Positions 34,482 to 46,057 of a stretch of 64,000 nucleotides of DNA are shown here, one piece after another (the first letter of the stretch is position 1; each line of letters starts with the position of its first letter). Below the pieces are notes generated by a model. The model was not told the origin of the DNA, did no database searches, and was given only the letters and a program-made list of their open reading frames with translations. Source of the stretch: Zygnema cylindricum (Eukaryota > Streptophyta > Zygnematophyceae > Zygnematales > Zygnemataceae); the NCBI GenBank assembly GCA_037447655.1, contig JBBHKE010000714.1:62001-126000 (forward strand). Reading direction: 5' to 3'. The translations under genes and the position numbers were made by a program.

Positions 34482-35721
34482 TAAAACTCTAAGACCTCCA
34501 TTGGTCCTCAGAGTAGGCAGCTCTCAAGAAGATTATCTAGTTAGTGCCGACTCAAAGTTGATACAAACCCAAATGATTCACCCCTTGACAATCAAAAACC
34601 CAATACAACTTCACCCATGTGAAATAAGACTTTTTGTGTGCTCAGTTCCACCACAGAATGCAAAGTTAGAATATGAGTTTTGGACACATTCACCCACTTT
34701 AATTTTCCCTTAGAAATCCAGCCACCCTGGCAAGCAAAAACTCTGACCGACTACACCCTTGTGTAGCCTGGACTCCCCTGAATTCGCAACAAAAAAAATC
34801 ACTAAAAATGGTCCACTGAGTGAGTTGTAATTAAATGGCAAAGTTTGCCTATTTATATAGATGCTCTCTAGGAGAGAGGCGACTACCTAGTAAAATTATG
34901 GCGACTACCTAGTACAATTATTCTAAGTCCTAAAACCCCTCTCTAAGCTCCTTAGTATTGATGTATGGTCCAATCGTAAGACTGTACTGTACAAGAATGT
35001 ACAGGCACTCTCGTACTTTCAGTACGGTCAATGTACAACATCGCCATAATGTGACATTTGTCACATCCATAATTATCATCTTGCGTTTCGGAAAGCCCAC
35101 AATCCTCCTGGATCATGCCACGTGTCATTCGGAGTGGCGATGCCCGAAAACGCCAAGTCGCCCACTCCGGAATCCTGGCTCGCACCACGTCCATTCAATT
35201 TAGACCGACATTTGAAATTGGCCGTCTAAATAATTGCACGATATTTGTTTCATATTTGAAACAAATACGCGATATTTGTTTCACATTTGAAACAAATGCG
35301 CGATATCTGTTTTTAGATAATGCGTAGTCCGTACAATACAAACTTTTTCTATGTCTTACTATGCCGTTAAATGAATTAGTCTAACTATTTATGTTTATAT
35401 ATTTATCGACTCCTATATATTCTAAAATAAGTCCTAGACTACAAGATAAAGCTATTGGTTACCTGTTTCTTGACGGACGGTAGGTATCAGGATCAAATCC
35501 TGGGTCTGTGAAGACAGTTTTGGTAAACGTACCAAAAACTACAGCATGTCTCTCTCTCTAGGCAGCATGGGTAGCCATGGCTCTAGCTGTCTCTCCAACC
35601 TACAGTGACTGCGACAAGTGTGGGGGTTTGGAGAGTGGAGCGAGAGGCAAGCTGCTTTTGCTGACTTCCTCTTTATTAATTTTCCCTTTATTCAGACCTA
35701 GAAAATACATAGATTTCAACA
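34482..35721 (-). repeat. 3' LTR of the non-autonomous Copia
   Basis: Starts TGTTGAAATCTATG at 35721. It is about 50 bp longer than the 5' LTR because of two short internal duplications (near 34890-34925 and 35240-35270). Confidence 0.85.
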
Positions 35722-35782
35722 CTCCCCTTATTTTCTAGTTTACTTTCCTTTCAACTCCTACAAAATACATTTTTCTTTTCTT

Positions 35783-37568
35783 TTACTTCTTTCTTTTCTT
35801 ACCATAAAACTTTAAGGAAACTACCTCATATTCAAATACGTCTATTAGATGAGCTAAAATAAAAATTGCATCTTGTTGATCACACACTTTATTTAGCATC
35901 CCACTTTTCATAAATCTGAACAAAGATTTTATCCACCTCATCTCTCTTTTATCCATACAAATTCCAATTTTCCTCTTGCAATTCAAACAGTCAGCCCCAT
36001 CTCCAATATGCAACACACACCCAGATGTTAACCCTTTTAGAGGCACACCTTTATTGATGGCATCACTCCCATTAGTGATGTCAAAACCATTACCCCCCAA
36101 ATTTATCCTTAAATCAAGAGTCCCCACTAAGTTCGTCATTAAATATACATCTTCCGAACTCATATTTTTATCCATGATAATTACCCCATTTTCTGAACTT
36201 TCCTCACTCTCTCCTACGGAATTCTTTCCACTGTCACTTTCTATTTTTATTCCCAAAATATATTTCTCCTCCCCTAAACTTTTAATCAAATATTCCTCTT
36301 CTCCCCTATCCTTAAAAGCCCCCTCTAGATTTACTTCTCCGCTTTCCTCGGAATCCGTTGAAGTCTCCCTTTCTGACCAGTTTTCTATTTCCAAAATATC
36401 TATGAAACTATCCTCAAAAATTTGAACTTCATGAAGTTTCTCCTCTCTCTTTAATTCCCTTATACCTCCAAAAGCACACTGTTGCTTTCGTGGATTTTTT
36501 GTGTGCTTTTCTTTCTTCCCCATATTACCGATGCGGAGAAGCTCCAAAAAATCTTCATCCTCGTTCTCCTCTTCCCATTGTTCCTCCTCATCAACATTCG
36601 AACTTCTAATTTCTTCGAAACTAGGACACTCCTCCATATAGTGACCCGACTCCCTACAAAAGAAACAAACCCCCTTTTTACAAGCTCCCTTTTCTTTTCC
36701 TCCCCCTCTCTTTCCACCAAAATTCCGATTCCGTTTCTTCCTCTCATCACGCTTCCGCTAGTCACCACCAGGTGTTAGTGCATTCACCCTGTTACTTCCC
36801 CTACGAAGCTCGAAAGTGCTTTCCCTCACAAGAATTATCCCCATGGTAATGCTCCAAGTCCATGAGGAGCCATCCATTTCCTGCATACGGTTAATGATGT
36901 TTTCTTAGTCATCTGGGAGTTTTATGATTAGTGTGTTAATCTTTCTCTCCTCCGATTCTACATATCCCACACTAGCAAGCTCAACATATAACGCAGCAAT
37001 ATGATTGCAAAACTGTATCATGCTACCGTTTTTATAAATATAGGCACCTATTTCATGTTTTACTAACTGCTGCCTCTGTATAGTCTCACTCTTATAAATC
37101 AGTCTTTTTGTTTCCCATATTTCTGAAGACTTCGTTAGATTTAAAAGAGTGATAGATATGGACTTATACACATTTCTAAGTATGAGATGTTTTGCTTTAG
37201 TGTTCTTATACTCCCAAACTCTACTGTTAGTTTCTTCAGTTTTAGTTAGAACCACTACAACTGGGACAGTAGCCAAGAGCCTAGCTCCCCTCATCATAGG
37301 TTATCGTTTTTCTTTCTCCCCTTTTCCCCCTTCCATTGCAATGATTTTCCCTTCACCTTCCGTTGCATCTGAAATCCGGTTGGTTTTCTGGGAAGCCCCA
37401 GATGAATCTCTGTTGTGAGCTCCACCAAAGCCCGGTGGCGGACACCTCACTTGTCCCGAAACAATTCCCCATAAGTGCTTTTAGAAAAGCAATCCCTCTA
37501 TCGTAAACTCCAAATAAGTGAAGTTTGTTCCATCAAACATATGCACCCTAAATGGTGGGCCCATAACT
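35783..37568 (-). pseudogene. Internal region of the non-autonomous Copia: gag fused to RT/RNase H scraps
   Basis: From 37590 leftward: start codon in the LTR (MKVTDFQVMGPP), a Gag body in pieces (e.g. 37297-36905 with KHEIGAYIYKNGSMIQFCNH and INTLIIKLPDD) and a zinc knuckle CFFCRESGHYMEEC (about 36670). A 284-codon open frame (36637-35783) follows: an acidic region (VDEEEQWEEENEDED), KQQCAFGG, then LGEEKYILGIKIESD from the reverse transcriptase, and LVGTLDLRINLGGNGFDIT, GSDAINKGVPLKG and CDQQDAIFILAH from RNase H. The deletion removed integrase and the catalytic reverse transcriptase. RNase H acidic residues are partly replaced. Confidence 0.8.
37556..37568 (-). other. Primer-binding site of the non-autonomous Copia
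   Basis: Minus strand AGTTATGGGCCCA: the half-tRNA(iMet) site with its first base changed. Confidence 0.8.
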
Positions 37569-38755
37569 TGAAAATCTGTGACCTTCATTGGTCCCCAGAG
37601 TAGGCAGCTCTCAAGAAGATTATCTAGTTAGTGCCGACTCAAAGTTGATACAAACCCAAATGATTCACCCCTTGACAATCAAAAACCCAATACAACTTCA
37701 CCCCTGTGAAATAAGACTTTTTGTGTGCTCAGTTCCACCACAGAATGCAAAGTTAGAATATGAGTTTTGGACACATTCACCTACTTTAACTTTCCCTTAG
37801 AAATGCAGCCACCCTCGCAAGCAAAAACTCTAACCGACTACACCCCTGTGTAGCTTGGTCTCCCCTGAGTTCGTAACAAAAAAAATCACTGAAAATGGTC
37901 CAATGAGTGAGTTGTAATTAAATGGCAAAGTTTGCCTATTTATACAGATGCTCTTTGGAAGAGAGGCGACTACTTGGCAAAATTATTCTAAGTCCTAAAA
38001 CCCCTCTTTAAGCACTGTAGTACAGAGGTACGGTCCAATTGTAAGACTGTACTGTACAAGAAAGTACAGGCAGCGTCGTACTTTCTCTATAGTCAATGTA
38101 CGACATCGCCATAATGTGGAATTTGTCACATCCGAAATTATCATCTTGCGTTTCGGAAATCCCGCAATCCTCCCGGATCATTCCATGTTTCATTGAGAGT
38201 GGTGGTGCCCGAAAACACCAAGTCGCCCACTCCAGAATCCCGGGTCGCACCACGACCATTCAATTTAGACCGACATTTTAAATTGGCCATCTAAATAATT
38301 GCGCGACATTTGTTTCACATTTGAAACAAATGCGCGATATTTGTTTCAAGATAACCCGTAGTCCGTACAATACAAATTGTTTCTATGTCTTACTATGCCG
38401 TTAAATGAATTTCTCTAACTATTTATGTTTATATATTTATCGTACCCTATATATTCTAAAATAGGTCCTAGACTACAGGATAAAGCTACTGACTACCTGT
38501 TTCTAGAGGGACGGCATGTACTAAGATCAAATCTTGTGTTCGTTAAGACATTTTTGGTAAACCTTTCAAAAACTACAGCCTGTCTCTCTCTATAGGCAGC
38601 ATAGGCAGCCATGGCTCTAGCTGTCTCTCGAAACTACAGTAACTGCGACAAGTGTGGGGGTTTGGAGAGTGGAGCAAGAGGCAGGCTGCTTTTGTTGACT
38701 TCCTCTTTATTAATTTTCCCTATATTCAGACCTAGGAAATACATATATTTGAACA
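37569..38755 (-). repeat. 5' LTR of the non-autonomous Copia
   Basis: Runs TGTTCAAATATATG (38755) to GATTTTCA (37569). Contains the GTAC hairpin (38040-38105), a TATA-like box (minus strand, about 37940) and the tRNA-like module (38480-38545). Confidence 0.85.
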
Positions 38756-38760
38756 TTTTC

Positions 38761-38895
38761 CACTTAGAGTGATGTCAACTATGGGGATGCAACAATGAGG
38801 AGGTATACATTTGGGTAAGTGTTGTATGTTATGAATAGAGCTTGCTGTTCCAGCAATAAGCAACAGTAGATGATTGCTCAGTCCATGGTGGAGGC
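38761..38895 (+). pseudogene. Copia RNase H remnant, right half
   Basis: CACTTAGAGTGATGTCAACT continues the NTDIT of 34481 as the TWSDASYGD motif (here T-stop-SDVNYGDA), then MRRYTF, CCSSNKQQ and AQSMVEAD. It breaks off at a minus-strand LTR fragment. Confidence 0.75.
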
Positions 38896-39030
38896 TGATG
38901 TAATTGTGTGACCTCAATTGGTTCACACAATGTCTAGCTTATATGAAGCCTCTAGGATAATATTTGCACTTTTGACTTTGGCATTGAATAATTGCCATCC
39001 TGGCACGCAAAAAACACTCATCGACTACAC
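38896..39030 (-). repeat. Short Copia LTR fragment (minus strand)
   Basis: TGTGACCTCAATTGGTT, then AGCCTCTAGGATAA, match the 3' end of the LTR at 24844. It abuts the Gypsy remnant and marks its truncation. Confidence 0.65.
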
Positions 39031-39335
39031 CCTTTTTATAAGTCTCCCATATTAGGAATGCATAATCTATCCGCTGTTCGCAAATACATTAAACCATCTT
39101 CTATTCTAAAGTTTTTGACATGCCTTTCATTCAAGGGGTTAGAATTCCCTCCCAAAATATTCTTGCAAATTACAGCAAAATAGGAATCTTGATCATAAAC
39201 ATTTCTAAAAGCATCTAAAAACAATTCATCTCGAACCATCACGCTTATCTCAAAATATCTACTTAAAAGATCTGCGACTACATTTGTCATTCTATGAATA
39301 TGTTTGTCATTAAATTTGAAATGCGCCAATTTCTA
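39031..39335 (-). pseudogene. Ty3/Gypsy RNase H end and integrase start
   Basis: NVVADLLSR is the usual end of the Gypsy RNase H domain. DSYFAVICKNIL and DGLMYLRTADRLCIPN follow like the segment before the integrase zinc finger. The element is truncated here; integrase core and 3' LTR are absent. Confidence 0.8.
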
Positions 39336-40640
39336 CATCCACTTAACTTGTCTGCCTGTCATAACCTGTGCATCACTTAATCTTTGTAGATAGGAGAGTT
39401 CCTTGTTATCATAATGAATTGTAAATTCTTTAAATATGCAAATAACAACGTCATTTCACCAATACATAAACTATTGCAAGTAATTCATTTTCTTGTGCTG
39501 GATAGTTCTTTTCAACATCATTGAATTTCCTAGACTCAAAAGCAATAGGGTGAAAATGCTTTCCGACTTTTTAACTTATGACTGCACCTAGACTTTTATC
39601 AGATGCATCAGAAGTGATCAGAACTTCAAATTCCCCAATAGGATCAGGAGAACCAATATACGGGCAGAGGTCAACTTCCGTTTTAATTCCTCAAAAGCTC
39701 TCTTCGAAATGCTCCCCACACAAACGTTTCTTTCTCCCGAAGTAAATCCGTCAAAGGTGCAGCGACCATACTGAAGTTTTTCATAAATTTCCTGTAATAG
39801 GTGGCCAATCAAAAAAATGATCTAACTTCTGTGACATTAGTGGGTTGTTTCCAATTTTGGATTGTAGTAATTTTGGATGAATCTGTTGTAACACCTTCCC
39901 CACTAACTATATTTGCCAAAAATAATTGTTCACTTTTAAGAAAGCTGGATTTTGACAATTTTCTATATAATTTTCTTTCTCCTAACCTTTCTAACACTTT
40001 CCTTATATGAATTACATGTTGTTCTTTAGATTCGCTGTAAATTAGAATATGATTTATAAAGACCTAAACAAACTCATCTACATAATCTAAAAAGGTTTGG
40101 TTCTTTAATCTTTGATAAGTAGGCGGTGCATTCGTCAAAACAAATGTTATCACTATCCATTAAAAATGATCGACTCTAGTTCTAAACGCAATTTTGTCAA
40201 CATCTTCAGTTCTAATTGGCACCTGATTAAAGCCACAATGCAAATCAATAAAAAAAAAAAATTAGCACCTTTCAAGCGATCTATCAAATCACAATTTATA
40301 GGTAACGGATACTTATCCTTAACCGTAATCTTATTTAGACTACGATAGTCGACACACATTCTCAATGTTCCATCTTTCTTTTTGACAATGAGTACCGATG
40401 CTCCGTACGGTGATATGTTGGGCTAAATATGTCCTTTCTCCAAAAGCTCATTAATCTCTTTCTTTAACTCCTCGTGCTCAAAGAAACTGTGCTTATAAAT
40501 TCGTGTGACAGAAAGATTACATCCAGGTTTAAGGTTAATTACATGTTCCACATCTCGGGAAAGTGGCCTCCCTAAGGGTAAGTCACTTGGGAAAACATCT
40601 CTAAATTCAAAAATCAAATCTTTCGCAGCAGCATCAGATG
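39336..40640 (-). pseudogene. Ty3/Gypsy reverse transcriptase / RNase H remnant
   Basis: From 40617 leftward: FRDVFPSDLPLGRPLSRDVEH, KKEINELLEKGHI, the RT motif [22 protein letters not shown] (about 40365-40290), then KLYRKLSKSSFLKSEQLFLA, IVSGEGVTTDSSKI and NWKQPTNVTEVRSF (39997-39809), and AFEELKRKLTSARIL in the connection domain. Stops and frameshifts separate all blocks. Confidence 0.85.
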
Positions 40641-41420
40641 TATAAATGTTAGTTACAAAATCAGAATTTTGTTTTTCAAAACTTTTAGTGGTCTCTCATT
40701 TAGAAATAACATCAATATTAATGTTTTCTCCTCGCCCTTTTATCAGTAATTGCCTTAGTACTAATAACAAGAAAGCATGATTTGTTTTATTTTTTAAATG
40801 CTTTTTAAATTGTTTAGGAGAAATCAAACCTTCCAATCCTGATTTGGTTATGTTATTTATATGATTCCTATGCAAATTCTTCGAAGGTAATGCTTGCAAA
40901 ACCTTCCAACCGTTTTCACACTTCAGTCTCAAAGTGATATTTTCCCAATTAATTTGAGGGATATGTTCTGTTAACCAGGGCTTTCCCAGTATTAGCTCTC
41001 CTCACTACCAAAATTCATTGTTTCATACACAACTTTCATTTTATGACCTTCGATATCAACTTTTATTGTGTGCGTTTGTAAATCTAATGTGGATTTATTA
41101 CCATTTGCCACTTGAACATGTAAAGGTTTTTCTTTTATGATTGTAGGAATTTTATTTTCCTCAACAAACTTATGTGAAATAAAATTATGTGTAGCCCCTG
41201 AATCTACCATAACTCTCAATGGTTTTCCTTCCACTAAAGACTCGAATCTGATTAAACTGTGACTGGTGTCATCGTTACTTAACTGTCCTAACATAGGTCT
41301 GTTGTTAAGAGTTTTATCAAAAGGATTGTCCAATCTATGGAGTGTATTTAGCATCATAATAAATTCAACTATCATAGCCTTTCTATTCATTAGCTTGCCC
41401 TCCAAAGTTAACTCTTTAAC
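40641..41420 (-). pseudogene. Ty3/Gypsy protease remnant
   Basis: RVMVDSGATHNFISHKFVEE (about 41220-41160) is a Gypsy retropepsin with its D-S-G-A active site, in a 137-codon open piece (41405-40992). A lysine-rich piece at 40932-40696 may be the linker before reverse transcriptase. Confidence 0.8.
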
Positions 41421-42400
41421 CTCTGGATCTAGTCGACTTAACTGAGGACTTTCAGCTATTTTTTTCCGTTTCCCACCTTCTAGGCTTTTTGCTCAGCTAG
41501 GTATAATGCAATATCTTCCTCAAGACCTTCATTGACATCAACTGTTTTAAGATATCCCTTATCTGTACAGTCTTTAGCGTAATGATCTAGACCTTAAAAT
41601 AAATGACTTTTTTTTCGGTTTGTGCACTCGTTGCTAAAGTGTCCCTCCTCTCTACAGTTATAACGATTAATTTTCTTCAGTTGCGCACATTCAAATGCCC
41701 TATGACCTCTTTTTTGACAAAAAGTGCATGTGGGAATGCTAACATTAGGTTTTTGAGCATTATGGCTTAGTTTAGGACTCTTAATGTAGCCCCCTTTATT
41801 GTGAAATTTATTTCATGCAGTAACACTTTGTCCATCCCGCTGATTTCCCTTGAAGATATTTTGCCTATTCACAAGACCTGCATTCAGACCCTCATTCTCA
41901 AAGTCATATTCACCCCACTCGAATACTTCATTGAAATTTCACTTGAATGATGAAGTTTTCCGATATACCCCAACTGATTCTCTAATTCCAATGCATTATC
42001 TTGTAATTCTTTCAAATTAATACATTTTTTATGTTTCAGTTATGATTTCAGTATAGGATTCAGATAGTTCAAGAAATGCAACTTAGCCATTTCATCTATC
42101 AAACCTATGACATGAATGCTAGATGAGTGAAATCCCACAATATAATCTTTCACAAATCCGGTCTCTTTAGAGTTAAGCCACTTTTCTTCCATTCTGGATT
42201 TATAAGTGACAAACAAAAAACATGATTTGGTCGCGGTTTTAAAAGCTTCCCAATCAGCATTATCATGAATCAAATTAGATCTTCTGTGAGTGTAATACCA
42301 AAACTGAGCATCACCTTTTAGACAGCTTACAGCAAAAGAAGTATAGTCATCTCGATCACACTTTATAGATTCTAAATAATACACCATATAAGAAATCTAA
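41421..42400 (-). pseudogene. Ty3/Gypsy gag remnant with zinc knuckles
   Basis: The 115-codon piece 42387-42040 resembles the Gypsy Gag (retrotrans_gag) core: FAVSCLKGDAQFWY, DWEAFKTATKSCF and EEKWLNSKETGFVKDYI. Downstream near 41735-41640 are CTFCQKRGHRAFEC (complete CCHC) and YNCREEGHFSNEC (first Cys lost). Several stops interrupt it. Confidence 0.75.
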
Positions 42401-43510
42401 GCATCTAACTCATCAATATTTTTTTCATCAAATGATGGTGCTTCACTAATAGACAATTTCAGATCCTTTATCTTCTTAGGTCTATCGTGATCAACTTCCC
42501 TCAAACAGGCATTTATCCTACCACTCTCACCCTTTTAGTCATTAACATCACTTCTGTTGTGAATTAAATTAATTTTTTCATCCAATTTCTAATTTGAAAC
42601 ATTTCTATTTTCCTTAACATCCTTCAATTCACTTTTCAACACACAAATTGTTTCATCCACATCAAATGCATCATTATTAAATCTTTTGACCAATTTCACA
42701 CTACGCTTTTTCAACACATTCAAGGCATTTTGCATTTCACGTTTCCATCCACAATTTGCCACTATCGCACAATGAAATTAAGCAATAAAAGGTAGAGTAT
42801 AATTATCTAAAAGTGTTTGAGCAGATTTGAAGTCCTCAAAATTTTCCAATCCAAGCCTCTTTTTCTTTAACAAATATTTTGAAAGATATCAAGATCTAAA
42901 AAATCAAATAAACATTAAAAGTAAGTTAGTGAAAATTCAATTTTTTCAAACTTTGAAATATAATGATAAAAAGTTTCCCCAAAAATTTTGCAACAGCAAA
43001 ATTCAAAGCTCTCAAAGGTAAAATTAAACCACAAATTTTGCAACAACAAAATTGAAAGCAACCAAATATAACAATTTAGGGTTTTAAAGGTTTTAAATCA
43101 TTTCTGGACTCTTTTGCTCTTGAATAAGCAAAGTGCACTACTTTCCCCCTACACAATTAGCAAATTTCCCATTTCCCACTATATCAGGATCTTTTATTCT
43201 CTAATCCTCACATCCTCACCCTTCATGACTTAAAGCCCTCCTTGAATCATTGCTAGAAGAAGGCAAGTTTGTTTGGCCTCTAGGGATTTGAAGTGAGTTT
43301 CAGCAGTGGCTACTCTGCCAACCTCGCGTTAGTTGTTAATACCTGAGCACGCCCCACATCAAACCTGCGGCCGCAGGCAGTGTGATCACTCAATTTTTCT
43401 CCAATCCTATACCACTTCACATTTTGGTTCTACCGACACAAGTTAGAGCACCCTCACTGGTCACGGCAGTCGATATTTGAGTGAGCAAAATTCTCCTTGG
43501 TTTCTAACCA
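42401..43510 (-). other. Gypsy leader and gag 5' region, decayed
   Basis: Lies between the Gypsy primer site and the Gag core. No open frame of note; AT-rich with the repeated AATTTTGCAACA block (about 42980 and 43035). Confidence 0.5.
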
Positions 43511-43523
43511 AGATCTGATACCA
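43511..43523 (-). other. Gypsy primer-binding site, tRNA(Met) 3'-end type
   Basis: Minus strand TGGTATCAGATCT, two bases after the LTR end. TGGTATCAGA matches the 3' end of plant initiator methionine tRNA, the common primer of plant LTR elements, unlike the half-tRNA site of the Copia elements here. Confidence 0.75.
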
Positions 43524-43525
43524 TA

Positions 43526-44490
43526 TGTAATAGGATCTCCTACCTCTCAGAAAATCCCATTACTACAATCAATTTCAACCACACATTCCACACATTGGAA
43601 GAATACACATCCACATTGGAAAACACTCACATAAGGATAAACTTTAAATTAGATGAAGCTTATGTCCACATTACATTAGCTCGGTCTCTTGCCCTCGTGG
43701 CTCAACCTTTCTTTTTAAGTGTTTTCCACTACTCTCCACTCTTAATAATTATATCTCTTAACTACTAAAACAATACTTAGTTAGTAAGAGATTTCAATGC
43801 CAAAATGCGAATGCTCCAATTTGGTTTTAATCATTGTAGACCAAGATCAGTCAAAATTTTGCAAAACGTTTCCAAAAGAATATATGTTTAGTTTTCTCTT
43901 AGACTTCACTATTTATCCATCATCGCTCTGGCCTCGCCAGGACAGAGTTAACGCTCTATTGAACAGGTTTTACCTAGGCTGATCATTGATCAGCATGGAC
44001 CTAAACTGACCAATGAAAAAACGTGCGGAATCGCTTACTAACTACGTAGCATTTACCAACCAATCAAACGTTACGTTTCACTACATAACATTTACGTGCA
44101 AAAGTGTGCGCTAAACGAAACGCGACTTCGCACTAACGTGCGTTGCAAATTTCGCACGCGAAACTACTTACAAAATTCCATTAAATGAAAATGACGTTTT
44201 GTACTAAAAATTGTACGAAACGAACCATCGCGCGCACTAAACGACTAAACGTTTCATTAGTCTTTTGTGAAACGTACACGCAAAATTTCGGTACTAATTT
44301 GACCCTTAACCCGTTTCAAGGATACCCAATTATTAGTTTGACCCCGCGGTGTCACCTAAATACACCCATCGCTATTTCTTTTGAATTAAAACTCCAAATT
44401 CCGCGATTCTTTCGCGGACGTCTACCAAATTCATAACTTTATATTCCTAACCTCTAAATTCCCATTTACGACCAAGTTCGATCCACTATT
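43526..44490 (-). repeat. Gypsy 5' LTR (distal end not resolved)
   Basis: In its own direction the LTR ends GGAGATCCTATTACA just before the primer site. The distal start cannot be fixed because the 3' LTR is missing; the AT-rich flanking element near 44500 is the outer limit. Confidence 0.5.
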
Positions 44491-44494
44491 ACTG

Positions 44495-44958
44495 TTAAAG
44501 TATTGGTAGGGTTTTGTTGATAATCGATATGTACATTTTTTTGGCTTTTCAATAATTGATATATTGGCAAGATATATCAAAACTGGTGTTATCGCGGATA
44601 AATAATTGATAATTTTGGTTTTTATCGCGATAACACCGATGACGATAACTATCGGCGATAAATTTTACTGTTCGTACCGTACAACTTTACGATTTATTCC
44701 GTCGTACTGAACTGCCGTTATACTGTTACACAGTATACAGAACACGTTGTTACATTTGGCATGCCACGCTATTTTCAATGAAAATATAATACTATATTTT
44801 ATAAATTAATATTATATATCGTACTATATTTTTCCACTTAACACCGATAAGGAATTTGTTGGTCTCTGTGCGATATATCGGGACCCTTGACCGTTCGATA
44901 ACCGATAACTATAGGTATCGGTGTTATCGCGATAAATTTCTTGCCGATACACAACACT
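44495..44958. mobile_element. Small TIR element with GATAACACCGATA blocks
   Basis: The right end CCGATACACAACACT is the reverse complement of AGTGTTGTGTATCGG; the left end AGTATTGGTAGGG is a weak match. The interior has repeated inverted GATAACACCGAT / ATCGGCGATAA motifs. A second AACACT end near 45212 and a short relative at 57909-58072 support a family. Confidence 0.45.
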
Positions 44959-45259
44959 TGTGTACATGGATGTGACTATACATTACGTATCCGTAAGTAT
45001 AGGGGGTGGTGGGATCCTACCGTACGTTTTGGACGTGATATCCCCACTGTAGCTATAAGGACACCCACTGGCCACCTCCCACCAAGTATATCGCTATGAA
45101 ATTTGCTTCAGTACTGTAATCTCGGAGCAATATATCGGGCCCTTTGACCAATCGTCATTCGATATATAAATATCGAACTTTTCTCGCTGAATTTAGTTCC
45201 GATACACAACACTTTAAAATATAGAAAATATAAATTTTGGGAACACAATTGCATGCGCC

Positions 45260-45888
45260 CATAGATGTCCTATTCGTACGGGTTTGGACTTTTTTCCGAT
45301 TGCTACGTAGTATTCGCTTGTTTCGTACAATTCGTAAAATTCGTACGTCACATAATGTACGAAAACTGTACGGACATTAAAAAAGAAAATGTTGCGTCAT
45401 TTGCGCGCGCGTACTCCGTCTTCAGAAGGAAGCCGCCGTTGGAGACGCCGTAAATGCCGCCGCTCACCGCTTGTTCAGTTTTGCTTCATTTGCGCGCGCG
45501 TATTTTTATCTGAGCGACGAGCCGCGGAATTTATGGCGTCTCGCAAGCGTATTTTTATCTGAGCGGCGAGTCGCGGAATTTATGGCGTCTCCAATGGCAG
45601 CTTCCTTGAGCCGTTTTGCTTCATTTGCACGCGCGTATTTTCATCTGTCCTCCACTCCGTCTTCAGAAGGAAGCCGCCGTTGGAAACGCCGTAAATCCCG
45701 ACGCTCGCCGCTAGTTCGTTGCATTTATCAGTTTTTTTACAGTATTGAATATTTAATTTTTTATTAGTACTTGTTAAAAAAGTACGAATTTTACCTACGA
45801 ATTTTAAAAGTTTGAAAATGTTTTATGCGCACGGAACGTAGTATTCGTTAGTTTACTCCGTGCGTTTTATGCGCATAGGACATCTATG
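45260..45888. mobile_element. TIR element with 8-bp target duplication (hAT-like MITE)
   Basis: Ends CATAGATGTCCTAT and ATAGGACATCTATG are terminal inverted repeats. They are flanked by CATGCGCC on both sides (45252-45259 and 45889-45896). An 8-bp duplication and short TIRs fit the hAT superfamily. The 629-bp body has tandem internal duplications (about 45475-45590) and no transposase, so it is non-autonomous. Relatives are at 24316, 25892 and 56186. Confidence 0.85.
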
Positions 45889-46057
45889 CATGCGCCATTT
45901 TGGTCGCTGGACGGAATACGTACAAATTTGCGAAAACTTGACGGTAAAACCATTCGTCTACCGACTCCGTCACAAAATGATTCAGCTTGTGACGTGACCT
46001 CCCACGTATTTCCCAGGCTTTCACTGACTAGAGTTTGCTTAATTTGAAATAAAAGTG

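Larger units (their letters stand above)
34482..38755 (-). mobile_element. Non-autonomous (internally deleted) Copia, both LTRs present
   Basis: LTRs at 34482-35721 (3') and 37569-38755 (5') enclose only 1.85 kb: primer site, gag, zinc knuckle, then short reverse transcriptase and RNase H scraps, polypurine tract. Integrase and most of the reverse transcriptase are missing, so it must have been mobilised by proteins of related elements. It is inserted in the RNase H of another Copia; flanks ATTAC and TTTTC (34477-34481, 38756-38760) are a decayed 5-bp target duplication, placed exactly where the host coding sequence rejoins. Confidence 0.85.

Noticed and set aside
35976-36425. 149-codon plus-strand open frame
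   Set aside because: Antisense shadow of the minus-strand non-autonomous Copia internal region.
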